Assembly (NCBI GenBank): GCA_034679985.1
Contig: JAXITR010000037.1
Span: 1-19,646, forward strand
Direction: 5' to 3'
Origin: CAMDTE01 sp034679985
Lineage (GTDB): Bacteria > Bacteroidota > Bacteroidia > Flavobacteriales > Schleiferiaceae
DNA length: 19,646 bases
The position numbers and the translations under genes were made by a program. The first letter of the stretch is position 1. Every line of letters begins with the position of its first letter. The notes under the pieces are model-generated. The model was not told the origin of the DNA, did no database searches, and saw nothing but the letters and a program-made list of their open reading frames with translations. This document shows, piece after piece, positions 7,281-16,239 of the stretch.

Positions 7281-8878
7281 GGCAATGCGCTGCGAAGGTA
7301 GTCCAAACTCCGCAACCAATAGATTCCGTGCGGCAGTGCGCTCCATTGGGAACGGTCATCCAAACGCCCCGTCCAGACCACCTGACCCAAAGAATTACGC
7401 ATTTCCAATGCTTCGCCAGGGTTCAAGCCCCACACATCCGGTGCCGAAGCGCTGGGATTGGGCCCCAGCCACCAACGGTCCACTGTCGGCTCATCACGGC
7501 CCAAACTTGCTGGAATGCAACCCAAATGATGCGCCTTGTGGGTGGCGGTATCCAAAATCCATCCTTGGTCGGCTGCTTGGCGAGGACTATAGTGAACATA
7601 AAACAACATCATTTCGTCCGACGTCCCTTCACCCGCCGTAACCGTTTGCGGCGGAAAATTGGGGTTTCTGGGATTGTTGAAGGTGTTGTCGTACGTGCCT
7701 TTGGCTTTCAACTTGGTGCCGGTAGGTAGAACCAAGGCCTCCCGAAAGGAGTAGGACATTTGCCAGTGAAAATCCCATTTTGGGATGTGAATCAGGGGCA
7801 CCGAATCCCCATTGGGCAACTCTGCCCAAGCGGAAAGCGAAGTACAAACCAAGTGCGCATGGGGCGTAATGCCAAAAACCGTAACAGCTCCCGGTACGGT
7901 GTATTGCGCACGAAACGTTTTTACTTGGTTAGCGGGCACCACGAGTGGACCGTTGATGAGGCTTTGAAGGTGATTCAAAGGCGATTGAATCATCAGGGAC
8001 CGCAAGGGAATGGGGGAGAGTTGCACCCGCAAAGACGTTGAATCTTGCTGACCGGCTGCGCTGACCGGGTAATGTACTTGAAGGATGTAGCACCCTTGTC
8101 CTTGAACGGAAAACCCTGTAGTGGGCGGGGTAAAGTACGCTTCTTGGCCGGGCACCCAAGCGCCAATTAACTTGCTTTGGCCGCTGCCGGTGCCGCCGAA
8201 TGAGGCGTAACCGGGTGCCGGATCGGCGGCGTCTAATTGCAAAGGGGTATTGGTGGGGTCGTAAAAAACCAGAACGTGGTGCACAACTTGCCGGTTGCCG
8301 GGAACCACCTCCAAGGCTTTGATGGTTTGAGCAAAGGCTGTTGGATTGGCAATAGCAAAACATCGGTACGTATCGTTGCTGGACGACGGCACGGTGTAGG
8401 TGGGCATGGTAAGAACGAAGTCCGGTTGCGTCAGTACAACTCCGTTGGTTGCCGTTGGTGGCTGAGGCGCAAGCGATGTGTCCCCAGCCGGCATGCCGTT
8501 GTTTACCCAGTCTACCAGCAACTGTTTTTCTTGTGCGGTCAAGGATTTGGATTGTGCCAGGTGGGGCTGCCCTTCGCCGGCTGGCCAAGGGGGCATGTGG
8601 TTGCTTTGCACCGCCAACTTCACGCCAATACCTTGTTTTTTAACTTGGTAGTACGACGACAACGGGAACGGAGCAATTCCGCCGCCGGCGTGGCAACTGC
8701 CGCAATGGGAGTGCACAATGCACGCAATATCCTTCTCCCAGGTGGTGCTTTGAGCCTGTATACAATTTACACCAGATGATAGGAAGAGAACAAGAAATAC
8801 TGGAGTGAACCAACTATTTTTTAGTACCCCAAATTGCACGATAGAAGCCAAACGGTCGATTGAATTTTGACGGGACAT
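7262..8878 (-). CDS. Exported cytochrome c / copper type II ascorbate-dependent monooxygenase-like protein with T9SS-like tail
   Basis: This 538-residue protein has a signal peptide (hydrophobic about 23-38, likely cleavage after IQA, residue 42), then a mono-haem cytochrome c region with Cys59-x-x-Cys62-His63 and a probable distal Met95. A two-domain core like peptidylglycine hydroxylating monooxygenase follows. All expected copper ligands are visible: His200, His201 and His269 for one copper, and His340, His342 and Met423 in the DEMM motif for the other. A region starting at PNPS (473-476) and reaching GIYWL (518-522) resembles a T9SS type A sorting domain, but its last 15-20 residues are atypical. 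Function is probably a secreted or surface oxidoreductase; the substrate is unknown. Its stop overlaps the PnuC-like gene. The start is the ATG at 8878; no later Met precedes the signal peptide. Confidence 0.82.
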   Translation of the reverse strand: MSRQNSIDRLASIVQFGVLKNSWFTPVFLVLFLSSGVNCIQAQSTTWEKDIACIVHSHCGSCHAGGGIAPFPLSSYYQVKKQGIGVKLAVQSNHMPPWPAGEGQPHLAQSKSLTAQEKQLLVDWVNNGMPAGDTSLAPQPPTATNGVVLTQPDFVLTMPTYTVPSSSNDTYRCFAIANPTAFAQTIKALEVVPGNRQVVHHVLVFYDPTNTPLQLDAADPAPGYASFGGTGSGQSKLIGAWVPGQEAYFTPPTTGFSVQGQGCYILQVHYPVSAAGQQDSTSLRVQLSPIPLRSLMIQSPLNHLQSLINGPLVVPANQVKTFRAQYTVPGAVTVFGITPHAHLVCTSLSAWAELPNGDSVPLIHIPKWDFHWQMSYSFREALVLPTGTKLKAKGTYDNTFNNPRNPNFPPQTVTAGEGTSDEMMLFYVHYSPRQAADQGWILDTATHKAHHLGCIPASLGRDEPTVDRWWLGPNPSASAPDVWGLNPGEALEMRNSLGQVVWTGRLDDRSQWSALPHGIYWLRSLDYLRSALPWIKTP

Positions 8879-8961
8879 AAATAGTAAAGCGTAAGTTTCT
8901 GAGACGGATGAATAGGATCAAATGAATCGCGCCCATTAGAATAGAGCAAATGAAATGAATC
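8879..8961. other. Intergenic region between the cytochrome/monooxygenase gene and the tRNA-Arg promoter
   Basis: AT-rich spacer between divergent units. It must hold the minus-strand promoter of the cytochrome/monooxygenase gene, but I see no clear TAnnTTTG box in that direction. Confidence 0.4.
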
Positions 8962-8997
8962 TTTTTGATTACAAACAAAGCCTTTGGTTTAATTTTG
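8962..8997 (+). promoter_or_regulatory. Bacteroidota-type promoter of tRNA-Arg
   Basis: TTTTTG at 8962-8967 serves as the -33 box. After 22 bases comes TAATTTTG at 8990-8997, an exact fit to TAnnTTTG. Transcription would start near 9003-9006, about 45 bases before the tRNA. The spacing is slightly longer than the usual 19-21. Confidence 0.6.
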
Positions 8998-9050
8998 CCG
9001 CCCGTTGCCGTAGTTCGTTGTTTCTGGATGACTGAAATTACCGCGAACAG

Positions 9051-9124
9051 GGTCCCGTAGCTCAGCTGGATAGAGCAACTGCCTTCTAAGCAGTCGGTCG
9101 CGCGTTCGAATCGCGCCGGGATCG
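9051..9124 (+). tRNA. tRNA-Arg (anticodon TCT)
   Basis: A complete cloverleaf. The acceptor stem GGTCCCG pairs with CGGGATC (one G-T pair). The D arm is GCTC/GAGC, the anticodon stem ACTGC/GCAGT holds the loop CTTCTAA with anticodon TCT at 9085-9087, and the T arm contains GTTCGAATC. Discriminator base is G at 9124, and CCA is not encoded. It reads AGA codons. Confidence 0.96.
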
Positions 9125-9150
9125 CAAGATTTTTCTCGTATCGTTCGACT

Positions 9151-9189
9151 CACTACCCTTTTGGGTGTGTCTTGAACTTTTCAAAAGTT
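9151..9189 (+). terminator. Possible terminator region after tRNA-Arg
   Basis: A hairpin, CAC-(T)-ACCC around TTTT with GGGT-GTG, lies at 9151-9169. It is followed by an AT-rich inverted repeat AACTTTT-C-AAAAGTT at 9175-9189. Neither has a long T-tract, so this is a weak call. A short T run at 9130-9134 directly after the tRNA could also contribute. Confidence 0.3.
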
Positions 9190-9217
9190 TACCGGTCGCT
9201 TCCAATAGTTGGAGCAT

Positions 9218-9246
9218 AAAAAAACCGCTCCCTTGTGAGGAGCGGT
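9218..9246 (-). terminator. Intrinsic terminator of tRNA-Pro(TGG)
   Basis: On the minus strand an 8-bp perfect stem (ACCGCTCC with GGAGCGGT, 7-base loop) is followed by seven T residues (plus-strand A run at 9218-9224). It begins 3 bases after the tRNA 3' end, so it can only serve the tRNA-Pro transcript. Confidence 0.85.
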
Positions 9247-9248
9247 CG

Positions 9249-9321
<73 letters not shown>

Positions 9322-9358
9322 TGTTCGAAAAAGACAACACGTATCTTTTATCGAGGCG

Positions 9359-9389
9359 CGAAGATACTACTAAGTTTCTCTGTGTACAA
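9359..9389 (-). promoter_or_regulatory. Promoter of tRNA-Pro(TGG)
   Basis: On the minus strand TTG (9389-9387), 20 bases, then TATCTTCG (9366-9359), one mismatch from TAnnTTTG. Transcription would start near 9352, about 30 bases before the tRNA. Confidence 0.5.
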
Positions 9390-9718
9390 CATAAATTAAA
9401 CTATCGCAATGTGGATTATTTATACCCGATGTCGATGCAGTATTGCCGACGTTTGGATTCGCCAATTCTGAACGATCATCGCTCAAACCGCTTGCACCGT
9501 AGTTCCAACATCCGGTTCCGCAACCGCGCCCAATTTGGTAACCATTTTTCAGTTCACAGCTGAGTTTAACGCCCCACGTACAACTCCGTCTGTGAAGAAA
9601 AGTTTTCAACAATTTGAACAAAAGTGCACGAATTCGTCAAACGTTTGCAAGGAATATGGCTATATTGCTCCTCCCTTTTGGGGACTATCGTCGTTTTTCA
9701 TTACTTAAAACAATCAAA
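9390..9718. other. Intergenic region upstream of the large T9SS protein
   Basis: No convincing gene. A minus-strand frame of 83 codons (9370-9621) with six cysteines is open but has no recognised homology, signal or operon partner. A 10-bp perfect palindrome CAAACGTTTG lies at 9638-9647. TTTTG (9676-9680), 21 bases, then TACTTAAA (9702-9709) could be a weak promoter giving a nearly leaderless mRNA, but the -7 match is poor. Confidence 0.35.
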
Positions 9719-12700
9719 ATGAAGCAGCTTTTACACAAAGCACTGAGTTTCTTGGTTGTCCTTGTGTTGGTCTTTGCGGCTCAAGCCCAGACCTATACTT
9801 TGGGCACTGGAACACTCACAAACACCACGACGGGCTCGAACTTCACTCCGTACAAGACGTACTGGATGGACGGTCGAGTGCAGTACTTGGTCTTGGCTTC
9901 CGAGTTGACCGCATTGGGAATGCCTCCCGGTACGTTCACGTCGGTGGCGTTCAACGTAGCCTCAGCGGATCCCGCGTCAATGGGCAGTTTCACCATCAAA
10001 ATGGGGGGAACAACGGCTACGTCCATGACGGCAACCTATTTGCCGGCTACCACGTACACCACCGTTTACGGCCCGAGTACGTACACGGCATCTACGGGTT
10101 GGAACACCCACACGTTCACCACGCCCTTCGTATGGAACGGCACGGACAACGTTGTGATTGAGGTGTGCTTCGACAACGCTGCTTACACGGTTAACTCCAC
10201 CGTTTATTACGGAACAACAACTTTTGCTTCTTGTACGGATGGTTTCACGGACCTGTCTACCAGCAGCGGTTGTACCGACGGTGCCATTGGATTCCCATCA
10301 GCTCAATCCGGACGCCCCAACATGCAGTTGGGCTTGGTTCCAGCAACGGCTTGTTCCGGCACACCTACCGGCGGTGTAGCGTCAGCGTCTTTGACCTCCG
10401 TTTGCCCCAACCAAAACTTTAACTTGTCTTTGGCAGGCCAAACCCTCGCCAGTGGCTTGACTTATCAGTGGGAATCTTCCACATCTGCTACAGGTCCATG
10501 GACGGCAATAACTGGTGCAACCAGCACCTTTGCAACCGTTAGTCAGACTTCCGACAAATACTACCGCTGCAACGTAACCTGCACGGCGTCTTCTACTTCA
10601 GCGGCATCTTCTGCTATTCAGGTAACTACCTTGCCCAACTTGGCGGCAGGTACCTACACTGTTGGTCCGTTGGGCACCTACCCCAACTTAACTGCTGCGT
10701 TTGCCGCGGCGTCATGCGGTGTAGCGGGTCCTGTTGTTTTCAACGTAGTGCCTTTTACCGGCCCGTACACGGAACAGTTGATTTTGGGTGACATCCCCGG
10801 ATTGTCTTCCACCAACACCATCACGGTGAATGGTAACGGCAATGCCATCCAATTCCAATCGTACAACACCAACGAACGCGCGGTAATCAAATTGAACGGT
10901 ACGGACTACGTTACCTTTAAAAACTTGAACGTACGCGCCATCGGCCAAGCCACTACTATGTATGGTTTTGGCATTCAATTGATGAACGGTGCGAACTTCA
11001 ACACCTTCAAGAATTGCACCATCCAAGCAACGGATTCCGTTACGAGCACGAACTACGCAGGTTTTGTTTGTTCCAACACAGCAACTTCTGCAACGGGTGG
11101 TGGTTTGGCAGCGAGCAATTTGACCATCGACTCCTGCACCATCATTGGCGGTTACTACGGTTTGACCTTGGGAGGCACTTCGGGCACCTTGGCCAATTTA
11201 CCCACGAACAACGTGGTGAAAAACACCATGGTTCGCGACTTTTATCTGTACGGAACGTATGCATCAGGCCAGAGCGGCTTGATCATGAAAAACAACCGCA
11301 TCACTCGTGCTACCCGTACGGGCGCCGTATCTACTTTCTACGGTATGTACTTCTTTGGACGTCAGGTTGGAAGCCGTATCGATGGTAACCGAATTTACAG
11401 TCCAGAAGGAAACTTCCCGGCAACTTCTACGAGTACCTATGCAATGTACATGAGTGGAGTTTCTGGCCGTACCAATCAGCCGATGATCATTTGCAATAAC
11501 GCTGTTTATAATTTCAATAACAACGCGGGTGCCCAAGCGGCGATTTATTCGTTTGGTATGGACTCCACGCGAGTTTTGAACAACTCCTTTGTCTTAGACA
11601 ATGCACTAGCTACGGGAACTTCTACTTTGTACGGCATGTACCTAAGCGGTGCGCACAATGATCTTCAAGTTCGCAACAACGTGTTCCACTTGGGCAACGC
11701 CAACACCGGCACCAAGTACATGTTGTACTACGCAACCTCCACGTCGGTTCCCAACTCCAACAACAACGCATTTGACTACACCGGTGCGGGTGGTACTTCG
11801 TTGAATATTGGTTTTTTGAGTTCTGCTAAGGCTAGCCTGGCGGATTGGCAAGCGGTAACGGGAACGCCTGATTTGGCTTCCACAACCGCGACACCTTTGT
11901 TTGTTGACGCAACGGTGGGCAACCTGATGCCCCAGTCCGGTTCGTTGAACAACAACGGTGCGAACACTCTAGCAGAGGTGCCAACAGATATCTTGGGAGT
12001 AGCCCGTACCAGCACGCCTGATATGGGAGCATGGGAATTCTCACCAGCGGGTTGCACGCCTCCTACTTTGTCGGTTGTTTCGGTTGCTGGTGGTACGGCT
12101 ACCGTTTCGGTAACTTCCCCAAATACAACCCCCAACTACCAATACGAATTTGGTCCTTGCGGTTTCACACAAGGAACGGGTACGCTGGGCACATTGACTA
12201 CCAACGGCAACATTGTTTTGTCTGGATTGACACCCAACACGTGCTACCGCGTTTACGTGCGCAGCAATTGTGGCACCGCAATCGGTCAGAGCATGTGGGT
12301 GTTTGCTCAATTCACTACGCCTTGTGCCAGCGGCACCATGCCGTACTTGGAAGACTTCACCACGTACCCTGTACAATGCTGGACGCAAGCCGGAACCCAA
12401 AACTGGTTGCACTACACCACAGGTAATCCTTGTATTCGCTCCAACTTCTGGTCGTGGACTTCAGGCAACAATGGTGTGTACAATACACACCCCATCACCA
12501 TTTCAACGGCGGCCACGGTTGGTTTCAAGTGGTCACACCTATTCAACACATCCTATCCTCAAGATGGATTTGTATTGCGCGCTCGCAAAGTGGGCACCAC
12601 AACTTGGGATACGTTGTTCAACAAGAGCGGAGCCGACTTGAACACGGCAGGCGGTGGTACCACCACCCCCGGTACGTTCCAGCCGGAGTTGATCTACTTG

Positions 12701-15700
12701 CCTGCGTCCTACGTAGGATCTGATGCCATTTTTGAATTGCGCGGTAATTCCGGTTTTGGACCTGACTTGTTCATCGACGATTTCGAAGTTAAGGCAGTTC
12801 CTTCTTGTCCGGATCCCGTTGTTACTTCTACGGCACAGACATCATCTTCGATTTCCTTGAGTTGGGCGAACGTGACGGGAACTACGCCTTTGAAGTCCAA
12901 AATCATTTGGGGTCCTACGGGCTTCATGACCGGAACAGGTGCTGTAGGTAACGTCATCGGCCAAATCAACAGCCCCTACACGGTTGCCGGTTTGACGCCC
13001 AACACTCTTTATGATTTCTATGTACAAGACTCTTGCGGAACCAGCTTCTCCAACGTTGTGGGTCCGTTGACAGTGAAAACGGCTTGTTCCTCTGTATTGG
13101 CAGGTGCCTACACGGTAAACCCAGCACTTCCTGCGGCGGGTACCAACTTTGCTTCATTGGACTCTGCGGTCAACTACTTGAATGCTTGCGGCATCAGTGC
13201 GGCAACCACCTTCACTTTGGCAGCGGGCAACCACACCAAAGAAGTGGTCTTGGGCACGATCAAAGGTGCCAGTGCGTTGCGTCCGGTGATCTTCACCAGC
13301 GCGAGCGCGGCGGCTACCAGCATCAATGCACCGTTGGGCTCCTCTACGGTTGTTGATTTGAACGGCACCAAGCACGTCCGCTTCAACAACGTCACGTTGA
13401 ACAACACGGCAGGCACCTATGTAGTGCGCCTACGTGGAAACGCAGATTCTATTGTGGTGGAAAACTCACGTTTGTTGGGTGATACCACGAGTACAAGCAT
13501 TACGGCAACGATTGCCTCTACCGGTTCATTGACTTCGCCCACCACAGGTGGTGCCGATGTGGACAACATCTTCATCCGCAACAACGTCATCAAAGGCGGT
13601 TACTACGGCATTACCCTGTCCGGTACCTCATTGACATCATTTGACAACAACTTTGTCATTGAGAACAACAAGATGACGAAGCAGTACTACTACGGTATGC
13701 GTTTGTTCTACATTGCAGATGCGGTGGTTAAGGGCAATACAGTGAAGTCTCTGCGCAACACTACGTTCAACTACGGTGGTTACTACTACTACACCCGTAA
13801 TTTGGATGTTGAAAGCAATCAATTCATGGCGGCAACCTACGGCTTGTACGTTTATTATCCGAACTACAACGTAACGGTTGCGCCAGCTGCGAACAACAAG
13901 ATTGTCAACAACATGGCAACTGGTGCTACCTATCCGGCGTACTTCTATAGCCCCCGTTACATGAACATCTACCACAATACCTTCAAAGGAGGTACCTACG
14001 GTTACTACTCGGCGGCGGCCACCACTGCTGGTCAAGACTTGCGTGAATTGAACATCAAAAACAACATTTTTGCGGGTTCAACGAATGCATTCTACCAAGG
14101 TGCGGTTTACCCCGCTGCCAACAACGTAACGTTGGACTACAACGCGTACAGCTCAACAGGTACGAACTTGGCTTTCTACGGTGGAAACCAAGCCAACTTG
14201 GCAGCATGGCAAACGTCTGCAGCCACCTTGAACGTCAATTCGGTTGCCGGTAACGTAATGTTCGTTGCCAACGACGACTTGCACATTTTAGGTGCGTTCC
14301 CCAACAACTTGGGTGCAAACGGTTTGGGTGTAGCAACAGACATCGACGGTCAGGTTCGTCCTGCTGCCGGTTCAACGGCTCCAGACATGGGTGCAGATGA
14401 GTTCACGCCCATCACGAACGACGCTAAAGTGGTGGCCCTTTTGGGTGCCAACGGAGGTTGTGGCAGCGCAACTACGTCTCTTTCGCTGGTTATTGAGAAC
14501 CTTGGTTTGAATGCCATTACTTCGTTGCCGGTCTTGGTTCGTGCGCAAAACACCGCAGGTGGAGCTCCACAGGTGGTGAACACCACTGCCACGGTGAACA
14601 TTCCTTCATTGGGAATCGACACCATCACGGTGGGTTCGGTGAACACCTACAACGGTGGTGTATTCAACTTCGTGGCCTACGCCTCCTTGGCGAACGACGG
14701 TCGTGCGAACAACGATACCGTAAAGAAATTCGGTGTGAACTTCATTCCGTTTGAGCCTTTGGTCAACGCCTTCCCGGATACGGTGTGCGCGGGTCAAGAT
14801 TCTATCTTCTTGTCTGCCATCAGCTACCCGGGTACTGCTTACGCCTGGTATCCTTCAGCAACTGGTGGTACTGCTGTAGCCATGGGCAACCCGGCGAAAG
14901 TTTCTACCAGCCAGAGCACCTACTACGTTCAGTTTGACAGCATGCAGTCCAACGCCGAGGTAGGCAATGGTACAACGGTATCAACCGGAACCCTGATTAC
15001 TCCGTACAAGACCTTCTACATGGACGGTCGCGTGCAGTACCTGGTACCGGCATCTGAATTGGCTGCTGCTGGTGCGAACGCGGGCAACATCAACTCCGTT
15101 GCCTTCAACGTGGACGTCCCCGCCGCTCAAACGTTGGGTAATTTCACCATCAAAATGGGCGGCACTTCGTTGACGGCCATGGCGGGCAGCTACGTAGCGA
15201 ACACAGGTTTCACTACGGTGTACACCAACACGGCGTACGCTGCATCTGCAGGATGGAACGTACATACGTTTACCACTCCGTACTTGTGGAACGGTTCGGA
15301 CAACGTGATCGTTGAAGTGTGTTTTGACAACTCCAGCTACACGTCCAACTCATCGGTGTACTACACCACCACTACGTACGCTTCTGCGTACGACGGTTTT
15401 GCGGATTTGGCTACTTCCGACGGTTGTACGCCTGGCAACATCAGTGGTACAGCACAGACCAACCGCCCGAACATGAAGTTCAACGTAACCTCTGCTGCTT
15501 GCTCGCAAATTCGCAAGCCGGTATCGTTCGTGAACAACCCGGACGTTGCCAACGCAGTATACAGCTCCACGCAAACGACTCCAGGTTCGTTTAACTTCAG
15601 CGCTGCTGGATCAAACGGTGATGTCTACACGTGGTACTTCCCCGGCGGCATTGTTGCCAACGGTACTACAGCGTCGCACACATTCCCGGCTCCTGGCGGA

Positions 15701-16054
15701 CCCAAGTCCGTTCTGCTTGTGGTAATGGACAGCACCTGTATGACGGTGGATTCTGCAAACTTCACGGTGAACAGCACCATCGGTTTGGACGAGAACACTT
15801 TGGGACAAAACGTTTACGCGTTCCCGAACCCGTCCAACGGTCAGGTAGCCATCGTTTTGGAAGGCAACGAAGCATTCCAGGGCCGTATGGAAATCATCAA
15901 CGCAGTTGGACAAGTAGTGGTTGCTCGCGCGGTAGAAACCGCGGCTGGCCGCAACGAGTTCCCAATGGACTTGCGTGATTTGGCCAAAGGTGTGTACACG
16001 GTTCGTGTCGCCTCCGAAGCAGGTCAACGCCAGATTCGTTTGGTACTGCAATAA
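9719..16054 (+). CDS. Giant T9SS-exported multidomain protein with two parallel beta-helix domains
   Basis: This 2111-residue protein starts at the ATG at 9719, which gives a classic signal peptide (MKQLLHKAL, then a hydrophobic core, cleavage near AQA at residue 23). The same frame is open from 9614, but that start would bury the signal. Domains by eye: A (about 25-215), Ig-like (220-305), beta-helix 1 (309-779, with many NN-x-I/V and GYYG turns), FN3 (780-870), MAM-like jelly roll (870-1030), FN3 (1031-1122), beta-helix 2 (1123-1565), CARDB-like (1566-1680), Ig-like (1681-1742), A' (1745-1925, a clear paralogue of A), PKD-like (1930-2020) and a type A T9SS domain (2021-2111, with FPNPSNGQ and GVYTVRV). 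It is a secreted or surface adhesin or glycan-binding protein by architecture; no catalytic residues can be assigned. Two terminators follow it. Confidence 0.88.
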   Translation: MKQLLHKALSFLVVLVLVFAAQAQTYTLGTGTLTNTTTGSNFTPYKTYWMDGRVQYLVLASELTALGMPPGTFTSVAFNVASADPASMGSFTIKMGGTTATSMTATYLPATTYTTVYGPSTYTASTGWNTHTFTTPFVWNGTDNVVIEVCFDNAAYTVNSTVYYGTTTFASCTDGFTDLSTSSGCTDGAIGFPSAQSGRPNMQLGLVPATACSGTPTGGVASASLTSVCPNQNFNLSLAGQTLASGLTYQWESSTSATGPWTAITGATSTFATVSQTSDKYYRCNVTCTASSTSAASSAIQVTTLPNLAAGTYTVGPLGTYPNLTAAFAAASCGVAGPVVFNVVPFTGPYTEQLILGDIPGLSSTNTITVNGNGNAIQFQSYNTNERAVIKLNGTDYVTFKNLNVRAIGQATTMYGFGIQLMNGANFNTFKNCTIQATDSVTSTNYAGFVCSNTATSATGGGLAASNLTIDSCTIIGGYYGLTLGGTSGTLANLPTNNVVKNTMVRDFYLYGTYASGQSGLIMKNNRITRATRTGAVSTFYGMYFFGRQVGSRIDGNRIYSPEGNFPATSTSTYAMYMSGVSGRTNQPMIICNNAVYNFNNNAGAQAAIYSFGMDSTRVLNNSFVLDNALATGTSTLYGMYLSGAHNDLQVRNNVFHLGNANTGTKYMLYYATSTSVPNSNNNAFDYTGAGGTSLNIGFLSSAKASLADWQAVTGTPDLASTTATPLFVDATVGNLMPQSGSLNNNGANTLAEVPTDILGVARTSTPDMGAWEFSPAGCTPPTLSVVSVAGGTATVSVTSPNTTPNYQYEFGPCGFTQGTGTLGTLTTNGNIVLSGLTPNTCYRVYVRSNCGTAIGQSMWVFAQFTTPCASGTMPYLEDFTTYPVQCWTQAGTQNWLHYTTGNPCIRSNFWSWTSGNNGVYNTHPITISTAATVGFKWSHLFNTSYPQDGFVLRARKVGTTTWDTLFNKSGADLNTAGGGTTTPGTFQPELIYLPASYVGSDAIFELRGNSGFGPDLFIDDFEVKAVPSCPDPVVTSTAQTSSSISLSWANVTGTTPLKSKIIWGPTGFMTGTGAVGNVIGQINSPYTVAGLTPNTLYDFYVQDSCGTSFSNVVGPLTVKTACSSVLAGAYTVNPALPAAGTNFASLDSAVNYLNACGISAATTFTLAAGNHTKEVVLGTIKGASALRPVIFTSASAAATSINAPLGSSTVVDLNGTKHVRFNNVTLNNTAGTYVVRLRGNADSIVVENSRLLGDTTSTSITATIASTGSLTSPTTGGADVDNIFIRNNVIKGGYYGITLSGTSLTSFDNNFVIENNKMTKQYYYGMRLFYIADAVVKGNTVKSLRNTTFNYGGYYYYTRNLDVESNQFMAATYGLYVYYPNYNVTVAPAANNKIVNNMATGATYPAYFYSPRYMNIYHNTFKGGTYGYYSAAATTAGQDLRELNIKNNIFAGSTNAFYQGAVYPAANNVTLDYNAYSSTGTNLAFYGGNQANLAAWQTSAATLNVNSVAGNVMFVANDDLHILGAFPNNLGANGLGVATDIDGQVRPAAGSTAPDMGADEFTPITNDAKVVALLGANGGCGSATTSLSLVIENLGLNAITSLPVLVRAQNTAGGAPQVVNTTATVNIPSLGIDTITVGSVNTYNGGVFNFVAYASLANDGRANNDTVKKFGVNFIPFEPLVNAFPDTVCAGQDSIFLSAISYPGTAYAWYPSATGGTAVAMGNPAKVSTSQSTYYVQFDSMQSNAEVGNGTTVSTGTLITPYKTFYMDGRVQYLVPASELAAAGANAGNINSVAFNVDVPAAQTLGNFTIKMGGTSLTAMAGSYVANTGFTTVYTNTAYAASAGWNVHTFTTPYLWNGSDNVIVEVCFDNSSYTSNSSVYYTTTTYASAYDGFADLATSDGCTPGNISGTAQTNRPNMKFNVTSAACSQIRKPVSFVNNPDVANAVYSSTQTTPGSFNFSAAGSNGDVYTWYFPGGIVANGTTASHTFPAPGGPKSVLLVVMDSTCMTVDSANFTVNSTIGLDENTLGQNVYAFPNPSNGQVAIVLEGNEAFQGRMEIINAVGQVVVARAVETAAGRNEFPMDLRDLAKGVYTVRVASEAGQRQIRLVLQ
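9794..10340 (+). repeat. Terminal domain A, first copy
   Basis: This segment encodes the first of two related domains of about 180 residues. Shared marks with the second copy (14960-15480) are TPYKT-x-x-MDGRVQYLV, SVAFNV, FTIKMGGT, GWN-x-HTFTTP and DNV-x-(I/V)EVCFDN. The DNA is clearly diverged while the protein is strongly conserved, so the duplication is old. Confidence 0.85.
14960..15480 (+). repeat. Terminal domain A', second copy
   Basis: This is the second copy of the domain found at 9794-10340 in the same gene. It lies just before the PKD-like and sorting domains. Order and spacing of all shared motifs match the first copy, including the closing RPNM segment. Confidence 0.85.
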
Positions 16055-16056
16055 GC

Positions 16057-16110
16057 TAAAGCCCCTTCGGGGTTTTGGAGGGCCGTCCCGCAGGGGACGG
16101 CCCTTTTTTT
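16057..16110 (+). terminator. Tandem intrinsic terminators after the T9SS gene
   Basis: The first hairpin (16057-16076) has CCCC-TTC-GGGG extended by A/T pairs and ends in TTTT. The second (16080-16103) is a perfect 10-bp stem, GGGCCGTCCC with GGGACGGCCC around GCAG, followed by seven T (16104-16110). The pair would isolate the highly structured rnpB region from read-through. Confidence 0.9.
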
Positions 16111-16194
16111 GTAGGGTATGGCCCCTTTTTTGTGGGGTTACGTTGAGCGGGGTAGGAGGGACCGTCGGGTTGAAAAATGGTGGGTAGGTATTTC

Positions 16195-16226
16195 TTGCGA
16201 ATGGCGCAGAAGCCGATTTACTTTAC
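16195..16226 (+). promoter_or_regulatory. Probable promoter of rnpB
   Basis: TTG at 16195-16197, 21 bases, then TACTTTAC at 16219-16226 (two bases off TAnnTTTG at its end). The expected start, about 7-14 bases later, agrees with the 5' end of the RNase P P1 helix at 16240. Confidence 0.5.
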
Positions 16227-16239
16227 GACCTTTGGGCCG

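Noticed and set aside
9370..9621. 83-codon minus-strand frame with six cysteines upstream of tRNA-Pro
   Set aside because: No signal, family or partner gene, and it overlaps the tRNA-Pro promoter and the leader of the large T9SS gene. Kept only as a remark.
9614..9718. Upstream in-frame start for the T9SS protein
   Set aside because: It would place 35 polar or mixed residues before a typical signal peptide that begins at 9719.
13690..14000. Possible low-complexity DNA repeat in beta-helix 2
   Set aside because: TAC/GGT-rich codons repeat, but there is no exact tandem DNA unit; it reflects protein composition.
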